Below are positions 30,931 through 39,715 of a stretch of DNA of 64,000 nt, in pieces; within the stretch, counting starts at the first letter, position 1; each line of letters starts with the position of its first letter. Position numbers and translations under genes: made by a program. Source of the DNA: Globisporangium splendens (lineage: Eukaryota; Oomycota; Peronosporomycetes; Pythiales; Pythiaceae); contig VFIW01000042.1 of NCBI GenBank assembly GCA_006386115.1, forward strand, positions 551,852 through 615,851, written 5' to 3'. A model generated the notes under the pieces. The model did not search any database and had not been told where the DNA came from. It saw only the letters and a program-made list of their open reading frames with translations.

Positions 30931-32830
30931 GAGCCGCGTGAATACCATATAGCTCTTGAATCTCCAAGATACTATTGGAAGATGTCTTTGACACGTCAAT
31001 AGCGCGATGATTGATAATATCGGTAAGATTGGTGCCTTGAGTCCGAATGATATGTTTTCGAATAACGGCCATGGACCCGTCTTCTTGTTCGATTGTTCTT
31101 GGAACAAATTCCTTCATGACAGATGCTGAAATGATTCCATCGATTCCTCGAATGACGACTTTAAGCAGTTTTGAGTGCAGCATGTCATAAATCACATGTT
31201 GATCGATGACAGTATCTCGCTTGGACATATCTTTATGGAAGTAGATTCGCATGATGATTTCATCGGAGTTATCATCGGTATAGATGATATACAACTGAGG
31301 ATACTGCTCCAGTAGTTTTCGATAAATCGTACTGACTTGCATATTTTTTTCAATCAGCGTAGTGTGAGATAACTCGAGTCGAACACACCAATGAACCAAT
31401 CCGCTTGGAACAGACTGATTGATAAAATGCTTCTCATGGTTTTTCACCATTGATTTGCCTTCTTGTTTGTACGCAGGATGCTTCACTTCATTGTATGATT
31501 CGAAGAATACTTGTACTCTGTGTACAAACGTCTTCAAGTTCATCATTTCGATTTCGTTTGCAAATTGTTGCATAGTTGTGATGTCGCCGGCATATTCATC
31601 TTTGATAAATACATCCATGTAAGGATCAGCAAGCTGGTCGGTTCCTTGGGCGCCATACACTTCCTTAATTCGAGATAAGACGTTCGGCTTGGACGCTCCG
31701 GATGCGTGAATTGAGTCGAGGATACGCTGTGTCATACTCTCAGAAGTACATTCTGAAGCGAGCATGCCAATAGATGTTCCATACTCGATCAAAGACTTCT
31801 TGTATGCTGAAACGATACGATCGGTGATCAAGTTCAATAACTTGATATTAATCTTACTTTGAAGAATGCGCTTGTATGCGAGACCGATGTCGATACCGAT
31901 ATTCATCAAAGCGAATGACTTGACAATGTATTCAGGAAGTGCTCGTTTTGCCTTTTCGCAACTTTCGTTGAAATGAGTGTATTGAAGTCGGTGCTTCAAG
32001 TTGGTAATAGCTTCGCGCCATTCAATTGGGCTAATTGGCTCCGCAATAGTCTGAATGTAGTCTTGGTGATAATACTTGATATTGTCGAAAACTTTCGAAG
32101 TGTTGATTGGTAGCACTTGCTGTCCCGACATGAGGGTATCCTTGAAATTACACGATTCAATCCGGCTGTATCCAGTACGATAAATATTCCGAATGTACAA
32201 TGCATTTTTATACATTTGCTCGAGAACGTTCGCCATGGTCTTATTTCTCATGCTGACTGGAAGAATCGTTTCATCCAACTTGAATAGTTCATCAAAAGTG
32301 TTGTTACTTGCGAGAAGTACTCCAAAATCGACGTATGTGGCTTTGCGAATATCAACACCGTCGTCTCCATAGATTTGCTGAAGCTGGAAGTTGTACTTCA
32401 CGGTACGTCGACAGTTATCGATAATTACAGCTTCAAGCGCTTTGTTGGCTTTACGATTGTGATATCCAGTAATACCCGTAGAAAGCGCCTTCGTAGTAAT
32501 ACCATTACGACCGTCTTGTTGTTGGGCGATAGCAGACATGAATGAAACGCCAGTCACAAACGAATCAGCAATAAAGCCAACAGCTTCGGGTTCGTCGCGA
32601 AAGCGGCGAGCATATGGGAGCGCTCGCTGGAAGTCAAATGCTTTACGCATACGTTTACCATTGATACTCATTTGACCAATTGAGGAACTGATCTGAAGAA
32701 TATTTGTTGGCTTGCCTTTGGTTCCCGACGCGACAAGCTTAGTTAAGTTGTTCTTCTCGTGATCAAGACTGGACATGATGACTTCCGTAAACTCATCACC
32801 AGGACTCTGTAATGGGCTATACCTAGCCAT
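30926..32830 (-). CDS. Fragment of viral-type RNA polymerase largest subunit (RPB1-like), LTR-bracketed
   Basis: A 634-codon open frame. About 625 residues are an internal-to-C-terminal part of the multisubunit RNA polymerase largest subunit. Near the start is the S-G-x-K-G-x-x-x-N-I-x-Q-I-x-x-x-x-G-Q pattern (ASGTKGKPTNILQISSSIGQ), then a bridge-helix/trigger-loop segment (GFIADSF, DGRNGITTKALSTGITGY) and IYGDDGVDIRK. The end has a LYGIHAA word, the counterpart of the L-G-I-E-A region. It is far more diverged than a nuclear Pol II gene would be, which points to a large DNA virus. The first 7 codons (MARYSPL) and the stop come from flanking LTRs, so both natural ends are missing. Relic, though without internal stops. 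Confidence 0.85.
   Translation of the reverse strand: MARYSPLQSPGDEFTEVIMSSLDHEKNNLTKLVASGTKGKPTNILQISSSIGQMSINGKRMRKAFDFQRALPYARRFRDEPEAVGFIADSFVTGVSFMSAIAQQQDGRNGITTKALSTGITGYHNRKANKALEAVIIDNCRRTVKYNFQLQQIYGDDGVDIRKATYVDFGVLLASNNTFDELFKLDETILPVSMRNKTMANVLEQMYKNALYIRNIYRTGYSRIESCNFKDTLMSGQQVLPINTSKVFDNIKYYHQDYIQTIAEPISPIEWREAITNLKHRLQYTHFNESCEKAKRALPEYIVKSFALMNIGIDIGLAYKRILQSKINIKLLNLITDRIVSAYKKSLIEYGTSIGMLASECTSESMTQRILDSIHASGASKPNVLSRIKEVYGAQGTDQLADPYMDVFIKDEYAGDITTMQQFANEIEMMNLKTFVHRVQVFFESYNEVKHPAYKQEGKSMVKNHEKHFINQSVPSGLVHWCVRLELSHTTLIEKNMQVSTIYRKLLEQYPQLYIIYTDDNSDEIIMRIYFHKDMSKRDTVIDQHVIYDMLHSKLLKVVIRGIDGIISASVMKEFVPRTIEQEDGSMAVIRKHIIRTQGTNLTDIINHRAIDVSKTSSNSILEIQELYGIHAAL
32804..32807. 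other. 4-bp target-site duplication of solo LTR
   Basis: ACTC immediately left of the LTR is repeated immediately right of it at 33455-33458. This supports a clean integration followed by LTR-LTR recombination. Confidence 0.65.
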
Positions 32831-33454
32831 TACATGAAGGTGGATCTGTTCCCAGATCTAGTGTGCCACACACCACCCTCCAGTGGGCATTGTGGAGACA
32901 TTAACAAGGGATTACCGTACGACGTCCCACATGCACTTCCACTTCCATCCCATGGTCACTACGCTCTCACTCTGTGCGGATCAGTGCAGAATGTTGTTCC
33001 AATGTAACTAATCAGTACAGAGTGATGGCCTGCATGTACTAATCAGTACTGAGTGGGATCGTTTCCACTTGGGAAACTGCACTGGTGAATGAGACCGCCG
33101 TGTGGCTGCCACCTAAAGTGATGGCTGTACCAATCACTTTGTCAGGGAAATTTCCACGGGACTTCAAGTTCAAGTTTTCCAAAGATCCTTAGTTCAACCT
33201 CAGTGTACCCACAGTTTAATATATCATATGCAGAGTTTTATGGGTATGTTTAGTTTAGTTATAAACCGTGTAGGATCCCGTGGGGTCCATTTGTAAGTAG
33301 CGGACATGAACCATAAGCATTTTAATTCATTTGCAATTTTACCAACCAAGAGCCCTCAAGTCTCCTTCCTCCCTCCAAGTCGGAGAGCGCTATCCTCTGT
33401 GGCACAAGCGCGTGTGCGTGTTTGAGGGACTGTTTGGAACAGCGCCCTTTTACA
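32808..33454 (+). repeat. Solo LTR (A-type U3, older)
   Basis: A 647-bp TG...CA LTR of the same gypsy family with no internal region attached. It is more diverged than the others: its U3 has lost the CRE pair (TACGACGTCCCAC remains). It splits what was a continuous stretch holding the polymerase relic and the coiled-coil pseudogene. Its first bases, read on the minus strand, give ATGGCTAGGTATAGCCC, the start codon of the chimeric polymerase ORF. Confidence 0.88.
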
Positions 33455-34162
33455 ACTCAAGGCTGAAGTCGCACGCATGCACGAAGCGAAAGAGAGAGAA
33501 AATACCGAGCACAGAAAAGAGCGCGTGCTGCTCATCCAAACTCACCATGCCGAACGAATGTGACTCATTGACGGTGTCGATGGAAAGCTGGATGCTTTGC
33601 TCGTTGAGCATAAGAAGACGCATGAGAAATTGGAGATTATCGATGAAAGAATGACGACGCACCCAGTCAGCAATAAAAAGCACCACGGTTTCGCTGTGGT
33701 CCTCCGCGAAAAATCGCCATCAAGCGGTAAGTACGAGTTGCGGTTCATCAGCGGACAACAATCTTATGTCAAGAGGGTTATTCGAGAGATGCCAGAAGCA
33801 GAAATCATTGTCGATTTCAGGCTAATTGGCAACGGTATTAACATGCGTAATGAGTTTGTACGCATTGCGAATTGTCGACTCGTCGACGCTCTCGGCGTAT
33901 CGGTACGTCATCCTCTTTTTTTGTGTTTATATGTTATTTTTTTATCTGATGCCTTGCTTGGTTAGAGTAGGAAGCGCACGCGTCAGACATCTTCTTTAGA
34001 TGTTGCAGATCACAATGGGTTGACTACCAAGACAATTTCCCCCTCGAAGCGATCAAGACCATTATAGAAGAAATGACCAAAGCAAACGATATAGATGAAA
34101 CTACGTACTCATTTAAACACAACGAACTGAAAGAGTTCATTAGAAGAGAACGCTTATTGTAA
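33455..34162 (+). pseudogene. Coiled-coil/intron family member, broken (member B)
   Basis: The frame from 33456 runs through a charged coiled coil to a TGA at 33561-33563, where the intact relative at 61216 has Arg (M-R-LIDG), so this is a CGA-to-TGA change. It then continues with the family domain (KKHHGFAVVLREK, ELRFISGQQ, IGNGINMRN) to 33902. An intron follows (33903-33970, GTACGT...GTAG, 68 nt). Exon 2 at 33971-34162 encodes 63 aa starting EAHASDIFFRCC and ending in a natural TAA. The 5' end is cut at the LTR duplication, so there is no start codon. Exon 2 differs from member E almost only at synonymous sites. Confidence 0.8.
33903..33970 (+). other. Intron of family member B
   Basis: 68 nt, GTACGT...GTAG, phase 0, with a T-rich interior. 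Same position relative to the conserved domain as in the other four members. Confidence 0.75.
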
Positions 34163-34912
34163 TTCGTGAAATGTTTCTAAAGATTGACACGCTTTTTTTC
34201 TTTTCGGTCTTGTTATTGGCGGCTCTCTCCTTATGCGTTTTAGTGCCTGAATTTGCTTCTCTTTGGGCGTCGGCTCAGGAAGCGGTGATGATGGTTCCCA
34301 AATTGGAGACGAAATTGGAGGCGGTGTTTGTACACTTGGGGGCATATCATGCCTTACTGAGACATCAGGCGTTGATATTGGTATTTGCTGTTCATATGGT
34401 CTTGGAGGTGTGGCCGTTACGGTCGGTGTCGCTGGTAGAGAAGCTTGTGGCGATGCTGGCGGAGGAGATGATGGTTCCTAAACTGGCGACGAAGGCGTCC
34501 GCGCACCAATGAAGGCATCATCAGGTGGTATATCAGTGATCTGAGGTGACGAGAACGCGTGAGCTGCTTCTGGAGACGGAGGTGGCGTTGATGGAGCTTC
34601 AATATAGCCTAAAGTTACAGCTGCGTTGAGTATTTGCGCATTTTCGTCTTCTTTTTGTTGGATGATCGCACGTTCGTCCTGTATAGGAAGCCCCTCTGCC
34701 CTCAACCACATCACTCCTTTATATCTGTCATAGAGACGTCGCTCGTATCCGTGGTCAGTCCGCAAATCAACGAGATTGCACATTAGCACTTCACGAACAA
34801 TTACTCGCTCTTCTGGTTCAATAGTGGATAGTTGCTTCTCAATCTCGCGCCATACTGATGCTCTCTTGCGGACAACAACGAACTCTTGAAATGACTTGAA
34901 CTCAAACATCAT
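34154..34912 (-). pseudogene. Unidentified protein with Pro-rich tail, one nonsense codon
   Basis: The ATG at 34912 begins MMFEFKSFQEF. The frame runs 144 codons to TAG (34480-34478) and then stays open in the same frame for another 107 codons to TAA. The stop sits in SPV-stop-EPSSPP. Downstream the near-repeat SPIWEPSSPLPEP has Trp, so TGG-to-TAG is the likely lesion. The N-terminal 105 residues are charged and helical; after that come repeats of S/T-P, then a basic RPKRKK end. It converges on member B with an 8-9 base overlap, a compact virus-like arrangement. No family recognised. Confidence 0.65.
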
Positions 34913-34980
34913 CTTGTTTGCGAATTGAGCAATGTGAGAGAGAGAAGGTAATTCTATTTAACTTATGATCTACATACAGT

Positions 34981-35955
34981 TTAAGAATTCCTGAGTCTCA
35001 TCAACACTGCTGACAGTGAGGTGTTTCTAAGTCTTGACGGTGTGGCACCGATATCATTGTCGAGTAGAGCTGCGACTTGGGACATAACAACTTGATCATT
35101 TCCCCGCGATTCGTCGGTGAGTATCTTCGCACTCTTGGAGCTCATTGCCATATTGGCGAGAAGATCGGCCATCTTGTTTTGTTCCCGTTTTGTGTGATTC
35201 CAGGAGGTCCACGCAAAGTTGGCAATGATTTGATTTACCCGAACTGCTAGTGGCTGCAACTTGGTCTGGCGTATTGAGGCGAACCCGTTCTGGGATGCGA
35301 TAATCATTTGGCTGTCTCTGAAGACTTCCAGATTGACTTCATAATGCTGTAGGTAGTGTGCACTGTATGCCAGGCCATCTTTCAGCGCGCTGTATTCGCA
35401 CCAATTGTTCGTGACTTCCGGTCCCATATACACATAGCCGCATGCTTTGAGTTCCCATCGATTGCTGCGTTCATTCAGGAAGATGAGTGCCCATCCACTG
35501 CCTCCTGGACCTGGGTTGCCGCGTGCACCTCCATCGAAATACAAACGCGCCGTCGCCCATGCTTCCGGTTGGCGCGACAAGTCTTGTCTCTCCAGTGCGC
35601 TGAGCAGTTGGCTCAGGCACGTTGCATTGATCTTTTCTCCTTTGAGCTTTCTCATCCGATGAGCCACGGCCCGTACTTGCATCACACACGCTGTCCACAC
35701 TCGCTGGGTGCTTTCTTCGATAGTGACGTGTTGCCGTTCATGCACTATTTCCACTCTCGTTCTCCATAGCAACACTGGGATGCTTGATGTGACGATAAAC
35801 CAGAGTTTCTGTAGTGCTATCGAGTGTTCCGGAGTAATGAACCCGAAGTGCTTCCCCAATTCCCGGAGCAAAGATCGTTGACCTGACGGGGCTGTGCGGC
35901 TAGCAATATGAGGCAGGAAGAGGCTGAGTGCTTGCTCCGTCAATGTTCGACCCAT
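34981..35955 (-). pseudogene. LINE RNase H end (copy 2)
   Basis: A 324-codon open stretch with the RNase H domain (RLYFDGGARGNPGPGG, WCEYSALKDGL, KMADLLANMA). It is separated from upstream ORF2 by a stop near 35997 and earlier frameshifts. Confidence 0.85.
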
Positions 35956-36008
35956 CCATCGTTCGAGGAAGGCCGTCCACGCGGCTTGTGCTCACTTGCA
36001 ACTCCAGA

Positions 36009-37019
36009 TTACGTGTGAGATAGTTTCTTTTGTCTCCCCACATCCGGCATTGCTTGGTCACGCCGAAGACTCGATCCTTCCGGATGGAACAGGTTGAGCT
36101 GCATCGTAGAAATCCGGTATGTCGTCCACATCTGATACGGCGTAAGACATCCTCGTTGTTCCCATAGATGTGCTGGCAGCCGATACTGCACATGACTGTA
36201 CCACTGGTCAGTTTTCGCGACTTCGTTGAGCTTGTCTATGAGTCCTCCGAGACCTTGATACAACTTGCTGTGCAACCTTCGTGTTCGTGCTCGGTCAATT
36301 GTCTTCTGGATACTGTTTGGGGGAGTACGTTTATGCACCAGCCACGGACAGTGAGTCGTGAGCGGGTGCGGTTTGAATCTCCACCCTACGGTTTTTATTT
36401 CTTCTTCGATCATTGCATCATCTTGTTGACAGATAACATCCCCATCCCAGTCGGTCGCTGTCCAGAGAACTCCGTTTGCTTGCCGTTGCATCTGAATGTA
36501 GTCCGTGTGGCTGCCCTCCGATACTGGCACCGCGATGATGGTTCCCATGCCATTGCTGATCCACTTGTACTCTCGTTTGGTGTGTTTCCTGCTCCACGGC
36601 TCCTGGTGACTGTTCAACTGGTTGTCTGCATCGATTTCTATCTTCGGTGAGCATAGAATGATGCTGGTTACGAGTTTTCGCAAGGTGGTCATTCGTTTGA
36701 ACGTGAGAGTCGCCGTCGTGGTTGGCAGCCGCACGGAGAACACTCGCTCTTCCTCCCGTCTCGCGTTGAAGCTGGCCAAATTGCATTCCTTCAGGAAGGG
36801 AACCGTTTTGACTGTATACTTCTCGCCTTGACTGTCGATTATCCAGGGGTTGTCGTTCCACTGAAAGGATGGCCAGAAGGCTCGAGTCTCTTCTGATAGT
36901 TGATGAATCGTCTGCTCAGGTTTCTCCCAAAATACACACCTGCACGTCCGTCTGATCTCCACTCGAGGTCCAGGGTCGGTAGCAAGGATTCCATCTGCCG
37001 CTTCAGATCGTATTTCCAC
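36009..37019 (-). pseudogene. LINE ORF2 middle segment (copy 2), frameshifted
   Basis: The segment between RT and the zinc motif (KPEQTIHQLSEETRAFWPSF onward). It is out of frame with the RT ORF because of a one-base change near 36930, and is lost again near 36080, where copy 1 continues into CPSNAGC. Confidence 0.75.
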
Positions 37020-39601
37020 GCGAGATTGCGTCCCTCTGCAGCCACCAGGTCTTCACAGAGATACTCCCACCCGAGTCTGTGGATATTGTTCGTCTGGTAC
37101 AGCCTTGTCTGTGCGTTCTGGCTTCGCTCCTTGGGTGAAATCGCGCAGCACCCCCAGTTTTGACTTATGTCCTGATGAACCTGGTCATGCCATGCTTCTG
37201 TGTACTTGTCTCGCGCTCGCTGTAGCCACCGAGTTGTCCGCCGCATCGCTTGTCGCTTTACTGCGAGAGGTATTGAATAGAGACCTATGCCTCCTTCCTT
37301 GACCGGCAAGTAGAGCAGGGAAGGACTCACCATGTGCCTCGTGCCATCTGTGCCAAGTGTCGATTTCCACAAAAATTGCTTTTGTAGATTCACTAGCTGG
37401 TCCACGACCTTCGCTGGGGGCTTGATGTAGCTGACAGTGAACAGAATCGACGGCAGTAAGACCGAATTCAGTATAAGCACTCTCCCCACCACACTGTTGG
37501 AGACTTTGGCTGCGATGATCAATCTGGTTCGGAGCTTTTGCAGGCGGTCCTCCCAATTAGCTTGTGTGATGTTCCCGGTACCTATTCGAATGCCAAGGTA
37601 CCTCACCGTCTCTCCATGCTTCAGGACCGGAATGCCGCATCTTTGTTCATGGACTACTGCTGTGTTGAGACAGATGTAGCTGCTTTTCGTTGGTTGCACG
37701 TGCAGACCTGATTGCTGGCCGAACTCGGACAGCAGCTGCATCAGCCGAGGCAGCTGTTTCCCTTGTTTCAAAAAGACGGCGGAGTCATCGACGAATGTCG
37801 AAATAAGATGGGGTTCCGCTCCGGATCTGGTCACGCGAATTCCTTCCAGATGGGGGTCTTGCTGAACTGCTAGTGCGAGAATCTCCGCGGCAACGATAAA
37901 CAGCAGAGGGGCCAGGGGGTAACCTTGACGAATTCCCGACTTGACCTCCCATTCTCTCGACACTTCATCGTTCACCAGGTACTGCGCTGTAGTGTCCGAG
38001 TGCATTCGACGTACTAAATCCACAAATTGTCGCCCAAAACCGAACTTGCTCAGCACAAGGTACAGAAAGTCTGTGTCCAATGTGTCGTAAGCCTTCATGA
38101 AGTCAAGCATAACAATTCCCGGAGCGTCATCCAACCCTTCAGCACTGTTGTGGTACGCTTTGTCCAACGCAGCTTGCATGATGAGGATTGCCTCTCGTAC
38201 TTCTTTTTCAGTGATGGGTGCCATCAAGTCTTGGTTTTGCGCTTCCGTGACTTTTCGAGTTCCCGGAATGTACACCAGTGCATCAAATCGCTGTTCAGCC
38301 TTCTGCGGAGGGACCGCAGCATGGCTCTGGCCAGCGATTTGGTTCCATTCTTCCCCCATGATGTCCGCCAGACTCGCGTTTGGTGAGTGGTACCTTCCGG
38401 GAGTCGGTTCCAATCGCGAAATTGTTTGATCCCGCTGCCAGTTGGCGATCCTCCGAAAGAAGTGACGAACATCCCCCTGCGTTGCTTGCATATACTTGCC
38501 GAATTTGAACTCTGCTGCCTCACTTGCCGCGTTTGCTTGCTCTTCGATCAGCTGACGCCTTGTGCGGTTTGCCGGTCGGTGCTGCTGATCCTCCAATTTT
38601 TGCCGATATCTTCGTACTTGCCGCTTCTCTGTTCGACTTACTCTCAGTATTGCTTTGATGATACGCTGCTCCAGGTTGCTCCATACGATTGACCCTTCAC
38701 TCTGCATCAGCTCCAGATCGTGAGCGATTGCCTTTTGCACCCCAGTCCGCACCAAGTCAGGACGCGAGGCACGTATCGGGTACCTGCACTTGTTCGCCTT
38801 CCTTGGTCTCTGCGGTTGACTCGTCCATTTCATATGCAGCACCACTGCTTGGTGATCCGAGTAGCGCTTGGGTAGCTCTATGGCCTCCCATTGCACGGCG
38901 CTGCCCAGGTTTCCTGCGATATAGAATCGGTCGAGTCGACTGGCTGAGTTTTTTCTCCAGTATGTGAAATGCTCCGTCGGTTCCCTCTGAACTGGCCACT
39001 CCGGATCCTCCACTAGCTCCCGTGCGTCGTAAATGTTCCACTCCGTCACTAGTCGTCTCAGTTCTGCACTTTCGCACTGCACAGATAGCCGAACTCCTCT
39101 TTGGTACCGGTCCCGTTGCTTGTCGAGCACACAATTGAAGTCTCCTCCGAGCACTGCTGCTGCACGACGAGTCCCGAACTCTTTGTTTAGGCGTCGGAAG
39201 AAGTGTTCTCGCTCTGATTTCTTGTTGGGTGCGTACACATTAATCCACACCACTCCCTTGGACTTGATAGCGACTGTGCGATTTGTCCACTTGGATTCCT
39301 CGATCAGTTGTGTTTCGCTAATCGTCTTCGGATTTGTGAGTATTGCCACTCCGCCGGTCGCGTCAGGATGGATGGACCAAAAGGATGTTGGTTCGTCCAG
39401 GTTTGCAACCCCCGATATTCGGTTCCAGTAATGTCGGAGTCTGCTTTCTTCTTTGGCTGTGGTGATCCTTGTTTCCTGTAAATAAATGATATCATACTTT
39501 TCTGCGGTTAGTGCCCCCTTGAGGTCCTCTAACCATTTTGTTCGTTCTTTCTTTTTGAATCCGCACACGTTCTGAGTTAATACCGTAGCGTGTTTGGACA
39601 T
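36839..39601 (-). CDS. LINE ORF2: AP endonuclease and truncated RT (copy 2)
   Basis: 920 codons from ATG (MSKHATVLTQN). The AP-like endonuclease is complete: QNVCGF, YLQETRI, WINVYAPNK, GGDFNCVLD, SRLDRFYIAGN and SDHQAVVL. The reverse transcriptase then begins late: from KEVREAI it jumps to LIMQAALDKAYH, missing about 105 residues (RT motifs 0-2) that copies 1 and 5 keep. Motifs A (MLDFMKAYDTLDTDF), B (SGIRQGYPLAPLLF) and C (FVDD) follow. It ends by frameshift. RT is probably inactive. Confidence 0.88.
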   Translation of the reverse strand: MSKHATVLTQNVCGFKKKERTKWLEDLKGALTAEKYDIIYLQETRITTAKEESRLRHYWNRISGVANLDEPTSFWSIHPDATGGVAILTNPKTISETQLIEESKWTNRTVAIKSKGVVWINVYAPNKKSEREHFFRRLNKEFGTRRAAAVLGGDFNCVLDKQRDRYQRGVRLSVQCESAELRRLVTEWNIYDARELVEDPEWPVQREPTEHFTYWRKNSASRLDRFYIAGNLGSAVQWEAIELPKRYSDHQAVVLHMKWTSQPQRPRKANKCRYPIRASRPDLVRTGVQKAIAHDLELMQSEGSIVWSNLEQRIIKAILRVSRTEKRQVRRYRQKLEDQQHRPANRTRRQLIEEQANAASEAAEFKFGKYMQATQGDVRHFFRRIANWQRDQTISRLEPTPGRYHSPNASLADIMGEEWNQIAGQSHAAVPPQKAEQRFDALVYIPGTRKVTEAQNQDLMAPITEKEVREAILIMQAALDKAYHNSAEGLDDAPGIVMLDFMKAYDTLDTDFLYLVLSKFGFGRQFVDLVRRMHSDTTAQYLVNDEVSREWEVKSGIRQGYPLAPLLFIVAAEILALAVQQDPHLEGIRVTRSGAEPHLISTFVDDSAVFLKQGKQLPRLMQLLSEFGQQSGLHVQPTKSSYICLNTAVVHEQRCGIPVLKHGETVRYLGIRIGTGNITQANWEDRLQKLRTRLIIAAKVSNSVVGRVLILNSVLLPSILFTVSYIKPPAKVVDQLVNLQKQFLWKSTLGTDGTRHMVSPSLLYLPVKEGGIGLYSIPLAVKRQAMRRTTRWLQRARDKYTEAWHDQVHQDISQNWGCCAISPKERSQNAQTRLYQTNNIHRLGWEYLCEDLVAAEGRNLAWKYDLKRQMESLLPTLDLEWRSDGRAGVYFGRNLSRRFINYQKRLEPSGHPFSGTTTPG

Positions 39602-39715
39602 GGTCTTTTTTCCTTTTTTTGGTTTTTGTAAAATGCATTCTTGAGGGCATGTAGCGCGGCGTACATTTCTGTGCCTGGGCTACTGCCACCTTGGTTACCT
39701 GTTGGTGTTGCGCCT

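Noticed and set aside
30926..32830. Host nuclear RNA polymerase II subunit gene
   Set aside because: The motif spacing fits the largest subunit but the conserved trigger-loop region is much more diverged than nuclear enzymes, both ends are LTR-derived and neighbours are virus-like.
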